Source: Natronohydrobacter sp. (GTDB lineage Bacteria; Pseudomonadota; Alphaproteobacteria; Rhodobacterales; Rhodobacteraceae). Taken from it: a stretch of DNA of 16,616 bases. Of this stretch, positions 7,538 through 14,657 are shown in pieces. The notes under the pieces are model-generated. The model saw only the letters and a program-made list of their open reading frames with translations, did no database searches and had not been told where the DNA came from. The position numbers and the translations under genes were made by a program. The DNA lies in NCBI GenBank assembly GCA_007118445.1, contig SKRP01000083.1, positions 1-16,616 of the forward strand, given 5' to 3'. The first letter of the stretch is position 1, and every line of letters begins with the position of its first letter.

Positions 7538-7553
7538 GCCCGAAGGGGGGGCA
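7537..7553 (+). promoter_or_regulatory. Hairpin covering the rimP ribosome-binding site
   Basis: TGCCC (7537-7541) pairs with GGGCA (7549-7553) around a 7-nt loop. The seven-G run at 7545-7551, the only Shine-Dalgarno candidate for rimP, lies partly in the stem and partly in the loop. Translation of rimP may thus be reduced until the hairpin opens. The stem is only five pairs, so its strength in the cell is uncertain. Confidence 0.4.
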
Positions 7554-7556
7554 CGC

Positions 7557-8165
7557 ATGAGCGATCTGATCGCCAAGACCTCCATGGACCAGCGCCTTGC
7601 GGCCATCGTGACCCCGGTCATCGAGGGTCTGGGGTTTGAACTGGTGCGGTTGCGGCTGATGTCGGGCAAGACACGGACCCTGCAGATCATGGCCGACCGT
7701 GCGCAAGGCGGGATCGAGGTGCAGGATTGCGCCGATATCTCGACCGCCGTGTCGGCTGTGCTGGACGTCGAAGACCCGCTTGAAGACGCCTATACGCTGG
7801 AAGTGTCCAGCCCCGGCATCGACCGCCCGCTGACCCGGCTGAAGGATTTCGTCAATTGGGAAGGCTATGAGGCACGGATCGAGACCACAGAACTGATCGA
7901 TGGCCGCCGCCGCTTCAAGGGCGTGCTGGCCGGGGTCGAGGATGACGAGGTGCTGATCGAGATCGAGGAGGATGGCGCGCCGGTCACCATCGGTCTGCAA
8001 TTCGATTGGCTGTCGGATGCCAAGCTGGTCCTGACCGATGATCTGATCGCCGAGATGCTGCGTGCCCGCAAAGCCAGTGGCGCGATTGACGAAAGCCAGT
8101 TTGACGAGATTGAGACCGAAAACGAGGAGGGCGCGGAAACCACCGCGACCCGTCAGGAGGACTGA
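7557..8165 (+). CDS. rimP: Ribosome maturation factor RimP
   Basis: RimP (202 residues) binds the 30S subunit and helps its late assembly. Typical family features are VIEGLGFELVRLRL near residue 21, SGKTRTLQIMADR around 36-48 and the strongly conserved VSSPGIDRPL near residue 88. The C-terminal SH3-like half contains FKGVLAGVEDDEVLIEIE. The tail beyond about residue 180 is acidic and poorly conserved. The frame is open up to a GTG at 7422 that overlaps the peptidase stop, but that stretch would translate through the terminator; the ATG at 7557 matches the family N-terminus and has a G-rich site ahead. The stop is 3 bp before nusA. The rimP-nusA-ylxR-infB order is widely conserved, which supports the call. 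Confidence 0.96.
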   Translation: MSDLIAKTSMDQRLAAIVTPVIEGLGFELVRLRLMSGKTRTLQIMADRAQGGIEVQDCADISTAVSAVLDVEDPLEDAYTLEVSSPGIDRPLTRLKDFVNWEGYEARIETTELIDGRRRFKGVLAGVEDDEVLIEIEEDGAPVTIGLQFDWLSDAKLVLTDDLIAEMLRARKASGAIDESQFDEIETENEEGAETTATRQED

Positions 8166-8168
8166 GAC

Positions 8169-9806
8169 ATGGCAATCACCTCTGCCAACCAGCTGGAGCT
8201 GCTGCAAACTGCCGAAGCGGTTGCCCGCGAGAAGATGATCGACCCCGAACTGGTGATACAGGCGATGGAAGACAGCCTCGCCCGCGCGGCAAAGTCGCGC
8301 TACGGGGCCGATATGGACATCCGCGTCAAGATCGACCGCAAGACCGGGGTCGCCGAATTTTCGCGTATCCGCACTGTGGTTGAAGAGGAAGAGCTGGAAA
8401 ACTACCATGCGCAGCTGACCGTCGCGCAGGCCGCGCCTTATCTGGACAACCCCCAGATCGGCGATGAGATCATCGACACGGTTCCTCCTGTCGAACTGGG
8501 CCGGATCGCAGCGCAATCGGCCAAACAGGTGATCCTGCAGCGTGTGCGCGAGGCCGAACGCGACCGCCAGTACGAGGAATTCAAGGACCGCGCGCAGACC
8601 ATCATCAATGGTGTCGTCAAGCGCGAGGAATATGGCAATATCATCGTCGATATCGGCCGCGGCGAAGCTGTTCTGCGCCGCAACGAGAAGATCGGACGCG
8701 AAAGCTACCGCAATGGCGACCGGATTCGCTGCTTTGTGAAGGATGTGCGCCGCGAAGCGCGTGGGCCGCAGATTTTCCTGTCGCGCACAGCGCCCGAGTT
8801 CATGGCCGAGCTGTTCAAGATGGAAGTGCCCGAAATCTATGACGGCGTGATCGAGATCAAGGCCGTGGCCCGTGATCCCGGCTCGCGCGCCAAGATCGGC
8901 GTGATTTCCTATGACAACAGCATCGACCCGGTGGGCGCCTGTGTGGGGATGCGCGGCAGCCGTGTGCAGGCTGTGGTCAATGAATTGCAGGGCGAAAAGA
9001 TCGACATCATCCCCTGGACCGAGGATCAGGCGACCTTCCTTGTCAACGCATTGCAGCCCGCCGAGGTCAGCAAGGTGGTGATCGATGAAGAAGCCGGCAA
9101 GATCGAAGTCGTGGTGCCGGATGAGCAGCTGTCGCTTGCCATCGGGCGGCGCGGTCAGAATGTGCGTCTGGCCAGCCAGTTGACCGGGCTGGATATCGAT
9201 ATTCTGACCGAATCCGAGGAATCGACCCGGCGTCAGGCCGAGTTCGCCGAACGCACGAAGCTCTTCATGGATGAGCTGGATATCGACGAGATGATGGCGC
9301 AGCTGCTGGTTGCCGAGGAATTTACCGCGCTCGAGGAAGTGGCCTATGTCGATCTCGATGAGTTGCTGACCATCGACGGATTTGACGAGGAAACCGCAGA
9401 GGAACTGCAGACCCGTGCACGCGAGCGTCTGCAGGCGATTGCGACAGCAGCGCTCGAAAATGCGCGCGCGCTCGGGGTCGAGGGCAGCCTGGTCGAATTC
9501 GAGGGGCTCTCGCCGCAGATGGTCGAAGCGCTCGCCAAGGACGGAATCAAATCGCTGGAGGATTTCGCGACCTGTGCCGACTGGGAACTGGCCGGGGGCT
9601 GGACCACGGTCGACGGGCAACGGGTCAAGGATGACGGCCTGCTTGAAAGCTTCGATGTCGGACTGGAAGAGGCGCAGCAGATGATCATGACCGCGCGGGT
9701 CATGCTGGGCTGGGTCGATCCGAGCGCGCTTGAAACCGGCGAGGCCGAGGAAGAAGAAGCAACCGAAGCCGATGGCGACATGGCGGTTGCGGAAGACCAG
9801 CGCTGA
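8169..9806 (+). CDS. nusA: Transcription termination/antitermination factor NusA
   Basis: NusA (545 residues) binds RNA polymerase and nascent RNA and affects pausing, intrinsic and Rho-dependent termination, and antitermination. The N-terminal polymerase-binding domain covers about residues 1-130. The S1 domain is at about 143-206 (NGVVKREEYGNIIVDIGRGEA begins it). Two KH domains follow, with GXXG-type loops GMRGSR at 260-265 and GRRGQN at 326-331. The C-terminus holds two helix-hairpin-helix-like acidic repeats (about 370-430 and 440-515), as in other proteobacteria, then a short acidic tail. An AGGAGG site (8155-8160) lies inside the last codons of rimP, so translation is probably coupled. 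Because NusA strengthens intrinsic terminators, it may control its own operon through the leader terminator. Confidence 0.98.
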   Translation: MAITSANQLELLQTAEAVAREKMIDPELVIQAMEDSLARAAKSRYGADMDIRVKIDRKTGVAEFSRIRTVVEEEELENYHAQLTVAQAAPYLDNPQIGDEIIDTVPPVELGRIAAQSAKQVILQRVREAERDRQYEEFKDRAQTIINGVVKREEYGNIIVDIGRGEAVLRRNEKIGRESYRNGDRIRCFVKDVRREARGPQIFLSRTAPEFMAELFKMEVPEIYDGVIEIKAVARDPGSRAKIGVISYDNSIDPVGACVGMRGSRVQAVVNELQGEKIDIIPWTEDQATFLVNALQPAEVSKVVIDEEAGKIEVVVPDEQLSLAIGRRGQNVRLASQLTGLDIDILTESEESTRRQAEFAERTKLFMDELDIDEMMAQLLVAEEFTALEEVAYVDLDELLTIDGFDEETAEELQTRARERLQAIATAALENARALGVEGSLVEFEGLSPQMVEALAKDGIKSLEDFATCADWELAGGWTTVDGQRVKDDGLLESFDVGLEEAQQMIMTARVMLGWVDPSALETGEAEEEEATEADGDMAVAEDQR

Positions 9807-9816
9807 GGTCCGGAGC

Positions 9817-10449
9817 ATGGCGCGCGGAGGCCGGAAATCCTTGCGGGACGGGCCTGAGCGACGCTGCATCGTTTCGGGCAGTTCCGGGGGCACAGCGGGG
9901 CTGATCCGCTTTGTCGTCGGGCCAGAGGCGCAGATCGTGCCGGATCTGGCCGGGCGGCTGCCCGGACGTGGCATCTGGGTGCGGGCCGATCGGGCCGCGC
10001 TGGAAAAGGCCGCCGCGAAGAAGCTGTTTGCGCGCGCGGCCCGGCAGGCGGTGACGGTGCCAGACGCGCTGGCCGATCTGGTCGAGCGGCTTCTGGCGAA
10101 GCGCGTGATCGAGCTGATCTCGCTTGCGCGCAAGAGCGGCCAGGCGGTCGCCGGATATGAGAAATGCCGTGATCTGGCGCTCCGGGGCGAGATGGCGGTT
10201 CTGGTTCAGGCCCATGACGGGTCGAGCCGTGGAAAGACAAAACTGCGCCCGCCCGATGGGGCGGATAGCTACATTGGCTGTCTGTGCGCACAGGAATTGG
10301 GTTTGGCATTTGGACGCGATCATGTGATACATGCCGCGCTTCGTGCTGGTGGACTCGGTCAAGCTGTTGTAGAGGAAGCGGCAAGACTGCAAGGTTTGCG
10401 CACAGAGATCGGCAGATACGCTGCCGGAGAGGACAAGACGGACGCATGA
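9817..10449 (+). CDS. YlxR (DUF448) - YlxQ (L7Ae-like) fusion RNA-binding protein
   Basis: This 210-residue protein joins two small nucleic-acid-binding modules that are separate genes in Bacillus. The N-terminal YlxR-like part (about 15-75) has the RRCIVSG turn and the GRGIWV strand of that family. The C-terminal part (about 95-180) resembles the L7Ae/YlxQ fold, with IELISLARKSGQAVAGYEK followed by the alternating hydrophobic strand MAVLVQAHD. Single proteins of this kind between nusA and infB are usual in alphaproteobacteria. The start at 9817 is chosen for its GAGG site (9805-9808, overlapping the nusA stop) and because earlier in-frame codons lie inside nusA. Its stop overlaps the infB start as ATGA. 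Exact function is not established; a role with nucleoid, RNA polymerase or ribosome is suggested by family and context. Confidence 0.9.
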   Translation: MARGGRKSLRDGPERRCIVSGSSGGTAGLIRFVVGPEAQIVPDLAGRLPGRGIWVRADRAALEKAAAKKLFARAARQAVTVPDALADLVERLLAKRVIELISLARKSGQAVAGYEKCRDLALRGEMAVLVQAHDGSSRGKTKLRPPDGADSYIGCLCAQELGLAFGRDHVIHAALRAGGLGQAVVEEAARLQGLRTEIGRYAAGEDKTDA

Positions 10450-12950
10450 GCGATACAGACGGTAAGAAAACACTCGGGCTTGGCGGCAAGGGCGGTCATG
10501 TGAAGCAGAGCTTCAGCCATGGACGCACGAAATCCGTGGTCGTCGAGAAGAAACGCAAGCGTGTGGTGGTCCCGAAACCCGGTGCCGCCCCCGGCGGGTC
10601 TGCGGCGCAGGGCTCTGGTCCGGCGAAATCCGATCCGGCGCGCCGTCCGGCGGGGATCTCTGATGCCGAGATGGAGCGTCGGCTGAAAGCGCTGGCCGCC
10701 GCCAGGGCGCGCGAGAGCGAAGAGGCCGAGGCCCGTGCGCGCGAAGAGCGCGAACGCGAGGAAGAGCGCCAGCGTCGTCGCGAAGAGGCCGAGGCGCGCG
10801 AACGCGAAGAGCGCGAACGCGAGGCCGCCCTGCGCGCCAAGGAAGAGGAAGATGCCCGTCAGGCGGCAGAAACCGAAGCGCGCAAGACCCGAAAGGCGGC
10901 CGAACAGGCCCCCGCTGCCACACCCGAAGCCACTGCCCCGCTCTCTGAGCGGGCAAAACCGGCATCCCCGGCGGATGCGCGCAAGACGACCCGGCAGCGC
11001 CCGGAAGACGACCGCCAGTCGCGCGCCAAGCCGCGCGATGATGCAGGCGGGCGGCGCGCAGGCAAGCTGACGCTGAAGGACGCGCTGTCCGGCGATGGCG
11101 GGCGTCAGCGCTCGATGGCGGCGATGAAGCGCAAGCAGGAGCGCGCGCGTCAGAAGGCCATGGGCATGACCCAGTCGCGCGAAAAAGTCGTGCGCGAGGT
11201 GCAGCTGCCCGAAACCATCGTGGTGCAGGAACTGGCCAACCGCATGGCGGAACGAGTGGCCGATGTGGTCAAGGCACTGATGAAGATGGGCGTCATGGCA
11301 ACCATGAACCAGACCATCGATGCGGACACAGCGGAACTGGTGATCGATGAATTCGGTCACAAGGTGGTGCGTGTGTCTGATGCGGATGTGGAACAGGTCA
11401 TCACCCAGACACCTGATGACGAGGGCGACCTGAAATCGCGTCCGCCGATCATCACGATCATGGGCCATGTCGACCACGGCAAGACCTCGCTGCTGGACGC
11501 GCTGCGCGAAACCAACGTAGTCTCGGGCGAAGCAGGCGGGATCACGCAGCATATCGGCGCCTATCAGGTCACGACCGGTAGCGGCGCTGTGCTCAGCTTT
11601 CTGGACACGCCGGGCCATGCGGCCTTTACCAGCATGCGGGCCCGCGGCGCGAATGTGACGGATATCGTGGTGCTGGTCGTTGCAGCAGATGATTCGGTCA
11701 TGCCGCAAACCATCGAGGCGATCAATCACGCGAAAGCGGCCAAGGTACCGATGATTGTCGCGATCAACAAATGCGACAAGCCGGCGGCAGAGCCGAACAA
11801 GGTGCGCACCGAGCTTCTGCAGCATGAGGTCGTTGTCGAAGCCATGTCCGGCGATGTGCAGGATGTCGAGGTCTCGGCGGTCACAGGCGCAGGGCTGGAT
11901 CAGCTTTTGGAAGCCATCGCGCTGCAGGCCGAGATTCTGGAACTCAAGGCCAATCCTGACCGCTCGGCGATGGGTGCTGTGATCGAGGCACAGCTCGATG
12001 TCGGTCGCGGACCGGTCGCCACGGTTCTGGTGCAGAACGGCACGCTGCAGCAAGGGGATATCTTTGTTGTCGGCGAGCAATGGGGCAAGGTCCGGGCGCT
12101 GGTCAACGACAAGGGCGAACGCGTCAAGTCAGCCGGCCCCTCGGTCCCGGTCGAGGTCCTGGGCCTGAATGGCACGCCGGAAGCTGGCGATGTGCTCAAT
12201 GTTGTCTCAACCGAGGCACAGGCCCGCGAAATCGCCGAATACCGCGCGCAATCGGCCAAGGACAAGCGCGCGGCCGCAGGGGCTGCCACCACGCTGGAAC
12301 AATTGATGGCCAAAGCCAAGGCAGACAAGGATGTTGCTGAACTGCCCGTGCTGGTGAAAGCCGATGTACAGGGCTCTGCCGAAGCGATTGTGCAGGCACT
12401 GGAAAAGATCGGTAATGACGAAGTCCGCGTGCGTGTCCTGCATTATGGTGTGGGTGCGATCACCGATACAGATGTCGGCCTCGCCGAAGCCTCTGGCGCG
12501 CCCATCATCGGCTTCAATGTGCGCGCGAATTCCACTGCGCGGGGCTCTGCCCAGCAAAAAGGGGTCGAGCTGCGCTATTACTCGATCATCTATGATCTGG
12601 TGGATGACATCAAGGCAGCGGCCTCAGGTCTGCTGTCTGCCGAAGTGCGCGAGAATTTCATCGGCTATGCTGAAATCCGCGAGGTCTTCAAAGTGTCCGG
12701 CGTCGGCAAGGTCGCAGGGTGTCTTGTAACTGAGGGCGTGGCGCGCCGCTCGGCGGGAGTGCGGCTGCTGCGCGACAATGTGGTGATCCACGAAGGCACG
12801 CTCAAGACGCTCAAGCGCTTCAAGGACGAGGTCAAGGAAGTGCAGTCCGGTCAGGAATGCGGCATGGCCTTCGAGAATTACGATGATATCCGTGCCAAGG
12901 ATGTGATCGAGATCTTCGAGCGCGAGGAAGTCGAGCGCAGCCTCGCATAG
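10446..12950 (+). CDS. infB: Translation initiation factor IF-2
   Basis: IF-2 (834 residues) is the GTPase that places initiator fMet-tRNA in the ribosomal P site and promotes subunit joining. The N-terminus has the alphaproteobacterial leader GLGGKGGHVKQSFSHGRTKS (11-30). A very charged, Arg/Glu-rich helical stretch follows (about 75-150), then the IF2-N segment around 255-320. The G domain shows GHVDHGKT (340-347), DTPGH (387-391), NKCD (441-444) and SAVTG (477-481). The remainder holds the beta-barrel domains and the fMet-tRNA-binding end, with VKADVQGS and ECGMAFENYDDI typical of the family. The ATG at 10446 overlaps the previous stop by four bases and GGAGAGG lies 13 bp upstream, so translation is likely coupled. 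It is the last gene before a strong hairpin; rbfA and truB do not follow. Confidence 0.98.
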   Translation: MSDTDGKKTLGLGGKGGHVKQSFSHGRTKSVVVEKKRKRVVVPKPGAAPGGSAAQGSGPAKSDPARRPAGISDAEMERRLKALAAARARESEEAEARAREEREREEERQRRREEAEAREREEREREAALRAKEEEDARQAAETEARKTRKAAEQAPAATPEATAPLSERAKPASPADARKTTRQRPEDDRQSRAKPRDDAGGRRAGKLTLKDALSGDGGRQRSMAAMKRKQERARQKAMGMTQSREKVVREVQLPETIVVQELANRMAERVADVVKALMKMGVMATMNQTIDADTAELVIDEFGHKVVRVSDADVEQVITQTPDDEGDLKSRPPIITIMGHVDHGKTSLLDALRETNVVSGEAGGITQHIGAYQVTTGSGAVLSFLDTPGHAAFTSMRARGANVTDIVVLVVAADDSVMPQTIEAINHAKAAKVPMIVAINKCDKPAAEPNKVRTELLQHEVVVEAMSGDVQDVEVSAVTGAGLDQLLEAIALQAEILELKANPDRSAMGAVIEAQLDVGRGPVATVLVQNGTLQQGDIFVVGEQWGKVRALVNDKGERVKSAGPSVPVEVLGLNGTPEAGDVLNVVSTEAQAREIAEYRAQSAKDKRAAAGAATTLEQLMAKAKADKDVAELPVLVKADVQGSAEAIVQALEKIGNDEVRVRVLHYGVGAITDTDVGLAEASGAPIIGFNVRANSTARGSAQQKGVELRYYSIIYDLVDDIKAAASGLLSAEVRENFIGYAEIREVFKVSGVGKVAGCLVTEGVARRSAGVRLLRDNVVIHEGTLKTLKRFKDEVKEVQSGQECGMAFENYDDIRAKDVIEIFEREEVERSLA

Positions 12951-12969
12951 CGGCACAGGACCACGTTGG

Positions 12970-12998
12970 GTAGGGTGCGTGCTCAGCACGCACCCTAC
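12970..12998. repeat. Perfect 13-bp palindromic hairpin after infB, REP-like
   Basis: Bases 12970-12982 and 12986-12998 are exact reverse complements with a TCA loop. The element starts 20 bp after the infB stop. It has no T-tract on either side (the right flank is ATGCTGACG), so it is not a normal intrinsic terminator. Its GGGTGCGTGC/GCACGCACCC arms look like dispersed extragenic palindromes seen in many bacterial genomes. It could stabilise the 3' end of infB mRNA or weaken read-through into trmB. No second copy was seen in this window. Confidence 0.6.
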
Positions 12999-13056
12999 AT
13001 GCTGACGACCGCATAACCACTTTACCGGTTCCAGCTTCCCGAAATGCAAAGCCCGG

Positions 13057-13806
13057 ATGTCCAGAGACATGTCAGAAACTGCAGCGCGCAACTTCTACGG
13101 TCGAATCAAGGGCAAGGCCCTGCGCCCGATACAGAAAACGTATCTGCGCGAGGACCTGGACGGTCTACGCCTGAAAGGCGTTGCACAGGCTGAGAATCCA
13201 GACCGCAGCCAGGTCGACCCGGCAGGCTTCTTCGGCGATGACCGCCCGCTCTGGCTGGAGATCGGCTTTGGCGGCGGGGAGCACCTTGTGCATCAATGCA
13301 GGCAGAACCCTGATATCGGGTTTATCGGCTGCGAGCCCTTCATCAACGGGGTCGCCATGTTGCTCGGCAAACTGCGCCGCGCACCACTTGCCAATTTGCG
13401 GATCCACCCCTGGGATGTGCGGGAACTGCTTGATGTCCTGCCCGATGCCTGCATCGCGCGCGCATTCCTGCTCTACCCTGACCCTTGGCCCAAGGCACGC
13501 CACCATCGCCGCCGATTCGTCACCCCGGACCATCTCGACCCGCTGGCGCGCGTGCTCGAGCCTGGCGCAATCTTTCGTGTTGCAACAGATATCCCCGATT
13601 ATGTCCGCCAGACGATGGAGGAAGTCCCGCCCGCAGGCTTTGACTGTCTGACGCCGGACCCTGCGGATTGGCGCAGACCCTGGCCGGACTGGCTGTCCAC
13701 GCGATATGAGCAGAAAGCCCTGCGCGAACAGCGCCGCCCGCATTATCTGACCTTTCGGCGCAACGCGCAGCCTGCACGCTCCGGTCTGGATACGGCGCAA
13801 GGGTGA
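13057..13806 (+). CDS. trmB: tRNA (guanine-N7-)-methyltransferase TrmB
   Basis: TrmB (249 residues) makes m7G at position 46 in the variable loop of tRNAs, using SAM. The SAM-binding motif LEIGFGGGEH is at residues 67-76 and the acidic end of the next strand is in GCEPF (91-95). The signature YPDPWPKARHHRRRF (140-154) and the closing STRYEQKALREQRRPHYL (214-231) with its T-x-Y-E-x-K motif are diagnostic. Two starts are possible: ATG 13057 and ATG 13069 (MSETAARNFYG). Neither has a clear Shine-Dalgarno; the downstream one resembles other family N-termini at least as well. A 106-bp gap containing the 12970-12998 hairpin separates it from infB, and I see no convincing promoter there, so read-through from infB is possible. 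Confidence 0.95.
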   Translation: MSRDMSETAARNFYGRIKGKALRPIQKTYLREDLDGLRLKGVAQAENPDRSQVDPAGFFGDDRPLWLEIGFGGGEHLVHQCRQNPDIGFIGCEPFINGVAMLLGKLRRAPLANLRIHPWDVRELLDVLPDACIARAFLLYPDPWPKARHHRRRFVTPDHLDPLARVLEPGAIFRVATDIPDYVRQTMEEVPPAGFDCLTPDPADWRRPWPDWLSTRYEQKALREQRRPHYLTFRRNAQPARSGLDTAQG

Positions 13807-13821
13807 TCCGGGGCAGATTTC

Positions 13822-13846
13822 ACCGGGGCAGAACGAAAACCCCGGT
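13822..13846. terminator. Candidate hairpin terminator between trmB and the convergent gene
   Basis: ACCGGGG (13822-13828) pairs with CCCCGGT (13840-13846) around an 11-nt loop in the 54-bp gap between two convergent stop codons. Only three T follow on the plus strand and no T-tract follows on the minus strand, so termination strength is doubtful. Position between convergent genes is the main support. Confidence 0.35.
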
Positions 13847-13860
13847 TTCGCAAATGGCCT

Positions 13861-14535
13861 TCAGAAATGCAGCCAGCTTCCCAGCTTGATCTGCTGATCC
13901 GTGCCGCCCCGGATCTGGCGACGCAGACCCAGTTCCAGGCTGAGCTGCTCGGTAACGCCCCACAGAACCGACGGCGCAAGATGCAGACTGCTTTGCGCGC
14001 GGGTCCATTCGCCCTGCAACTGCGTCATGACCGCCAGTCGCGCAGTCGGTCGCAAGCCCAGAGTGGCCTGTGCTTTCCACTCGACCCGACCTGACTGCAC
14101 TGCCGTGCCATGCAGCAGGCCCGTCTGCAGTTCGACACTGGCCCATCCCGGCCAGGGCCGTATGAGACCGGCCCCCAGACTGGCCCCGATCCCGGTCAAG
14201 CCCCCATCGCCCTCGGGGCTGCGTCGCCATTCCAGTATCGAATATACCCCGTGACGCGGCAGAACCGGGCCCGCATCGCGGCTCTGGATGAAGCGCAGAC
14301 CGACCCGGAAGTCGTCTGACCGTCCGAGATAAGCACTCAAGGCGACTGTCCGCCCGGCCCCCAGACCATAATCGACCCAGAGCGACGGGGACCCGTCAAA
14401 ACTGGCCAGCGCAAGAAACCCCTGCCCTTTCTCACGTGGCCAAGGGTTGGCAGCCGCCCCGGCCCCCAGCAGGAACGCGGCCAGCGTCACCACCAGAACG
14501 CAGAGTTTCAACGATGAGAATTGGCACTGGATCAT
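13861..14535 (-). CDS. Unrecognised exported protein, probable outer-membrane beta-barrel
   Basis: I do not recognise a named family for this 224-residue protein. The N-terminus looks like a Sec signal peptide: a hydrophobic core at about 10-24 (LCVLVVTLAAFLLGA) ending in AGAAA, with cleavage likely near residue 29 before NPWPREKGQ. The rest is made of short alternating hydrophobic/polar strands separated by Gly, Asp and Ser-rich turns, without cysteines. It ends in IKLGSWLHF, and a C-terminal phenylalanine with alternating hydrophobic residues is the classic BAM recognition pattern of outer-membrane beta-barrels. Ten or so candidate strands could be drawn, but I have not predicted topology. 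The start at 14535 has only a weak ribosome site. The gene is convergent with trmB and divergent from dnaE2, 122 bp apart; the LexA box lies near dnaE2, not here. Confidence 0.8.
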   Translation of the reverse strand: MIQCQFSSLKLCVLVVTLAAFLLGAGAAANPWPREKGQGFLALASFDGSPSLWVDYGLGAGRTVALSAYLGRSDDFRVGLRFIQSRDAGPVLPRHGVYSILEWRRSPEGDGGLTGIGASLGAGLIRPWPGWASVELQTGLLHGTAVQSGRVEWKAQATLGLRPTARLAVMTQLQGEWTRAQSSLHLAPSVLWGVTEQLSLELGLRRQIRGGTDQQIKLGSWLHF

Positions 14536-14562
14536 CAGCCATGACGTTGCTCTGTGACAGTT

Positions 14563-14568
14563 AATATA
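14563..14568 (-). promoter_or_regulatory. Possible -10 element for the exported-protein gene
   Basis: TATATT on the minus strand lies in a short AT-rich patch about 28 bp before the 14535 start codon. No acceptable -35 is found 16-18 bp upstream of it (TTGTCC is much closer), so this is only a candidate. Confidence 0.3.
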
Positions 14569-14602
14569 TCCTTAATCGGACAAGCCGCGACGACCGTCCC
14601 GC

Positions 14603-14631
14603 TTGCTGCAGGACGCGAATCGAGATATGGA
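14603..14631 (+). promoter_or_regulatory. Candidate dnaE2 promoter
   Basis: TTGCTG (14603-14608), a 17-bp spacer and TATGGA (14626-14631) form a moderate sigma-70-type promoter with a predicted start near 14638. Its -10 overlaps the first bases of the LexA box, so bound LexA would block the polymerase. This geometry supports both assignments. Confidence 0.5.
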
Positions 14632-14644
14632 ACATTTGGGGAAC
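14630..14644 (+). promoter_or_regulatory. LexA operator (alphaproteobacterial SOS box GAAC-N7-GAAC)
   Basis: GAAC at 14630-14633 and GAAC at 14641-14644 are separated by exactly seven bases. This is the direct-repeat LexA site known from Rhodobacter and Rhizobium (GTTC-N7-GTTC on the other strand). It ends 13 bp before the dnaE2 start and overlaps the candidate -10 and start site, the expected position for repression. dnaE2 is a standard SOS-regulon member, which makes chance occurrence unlikely. Confidence 0.85.
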
Positions 14645-14657
14645 AAATGGGGTTTGA

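Larger units (their letters stand above)
7469..7556 (+). promoter_or_regulatory. rimP operon leader with attenuator layout
   Basis: The predicted leader of about 88 nt contains, in order, a weak GGTG/CACC hairpin (7482-7485 with 7494-7497), a strong intrinsic terminator (7507-7537), and a small hairpin covering the G-rich ribosome site. GGCTC (7489-7493) could pair with GGGCC (7510-7514) in the terminator's left arm, giving a weak alternative fold. Only 20 nt lie between the terminator and the ATG, too few for a separate promoter, so the operon must be expressed by read-through. E. coli and Bacillus subtilis also regulate their nusA operons through leader termination that depends on NusA; that the same holds here is inference. 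Confidence 0.55.

Noticed and set aside
7422..7556. 45-codon upstream extension of rimP from GTG 7422
   Set aside because: It overlaps the peptidase stop, lies partly before the promoter, and translates a terminator hairpin. The RimP family begins at the ATG at 7557.
7426..7556. Initiator tRNA gene before rimP, as in E. coli metY
   Set aside because: No cloverleaf arms, no TTCGA loop and no CCA-type acceptor end are present; the gap holds a promoter and terminator.
7483..7560. A 25-codon leader-peptide frame from GTG 7483 ending in TGA that overlaps the rimP ATG
   Set aside because: The ATGA overlap is attractive, but there is no Shine-Dalgarno, the frame reads through the terminator stem and T-tract, and there is no run of regulatory codons apart from those forced by the T-tract.
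7503..10133. An 876-codon open frame on the minus strand across rimP, nusA and the ylxR-ylxQ gene
   Set aside because: It is antisense to three conserved genes, with Arg/His/Gln-rich low-information sequence. Long antisense frames are common in high-GC DNA because of third-codon-position bias.
10359..12080. A 573-codon minus-strand frame over infB
   Set aside because: It is antisense to the conserved IF2 N-terminus and G domain, shows no recognisable domain, and its composition is that of a shadow.
14521..14541. TTGGCAC, resembling half of a sigma-54 promoter
   Set aside because: The matching -12 TTGC element is absent at the required spacing, and the sequence lies across the start of the exported-protein gene.
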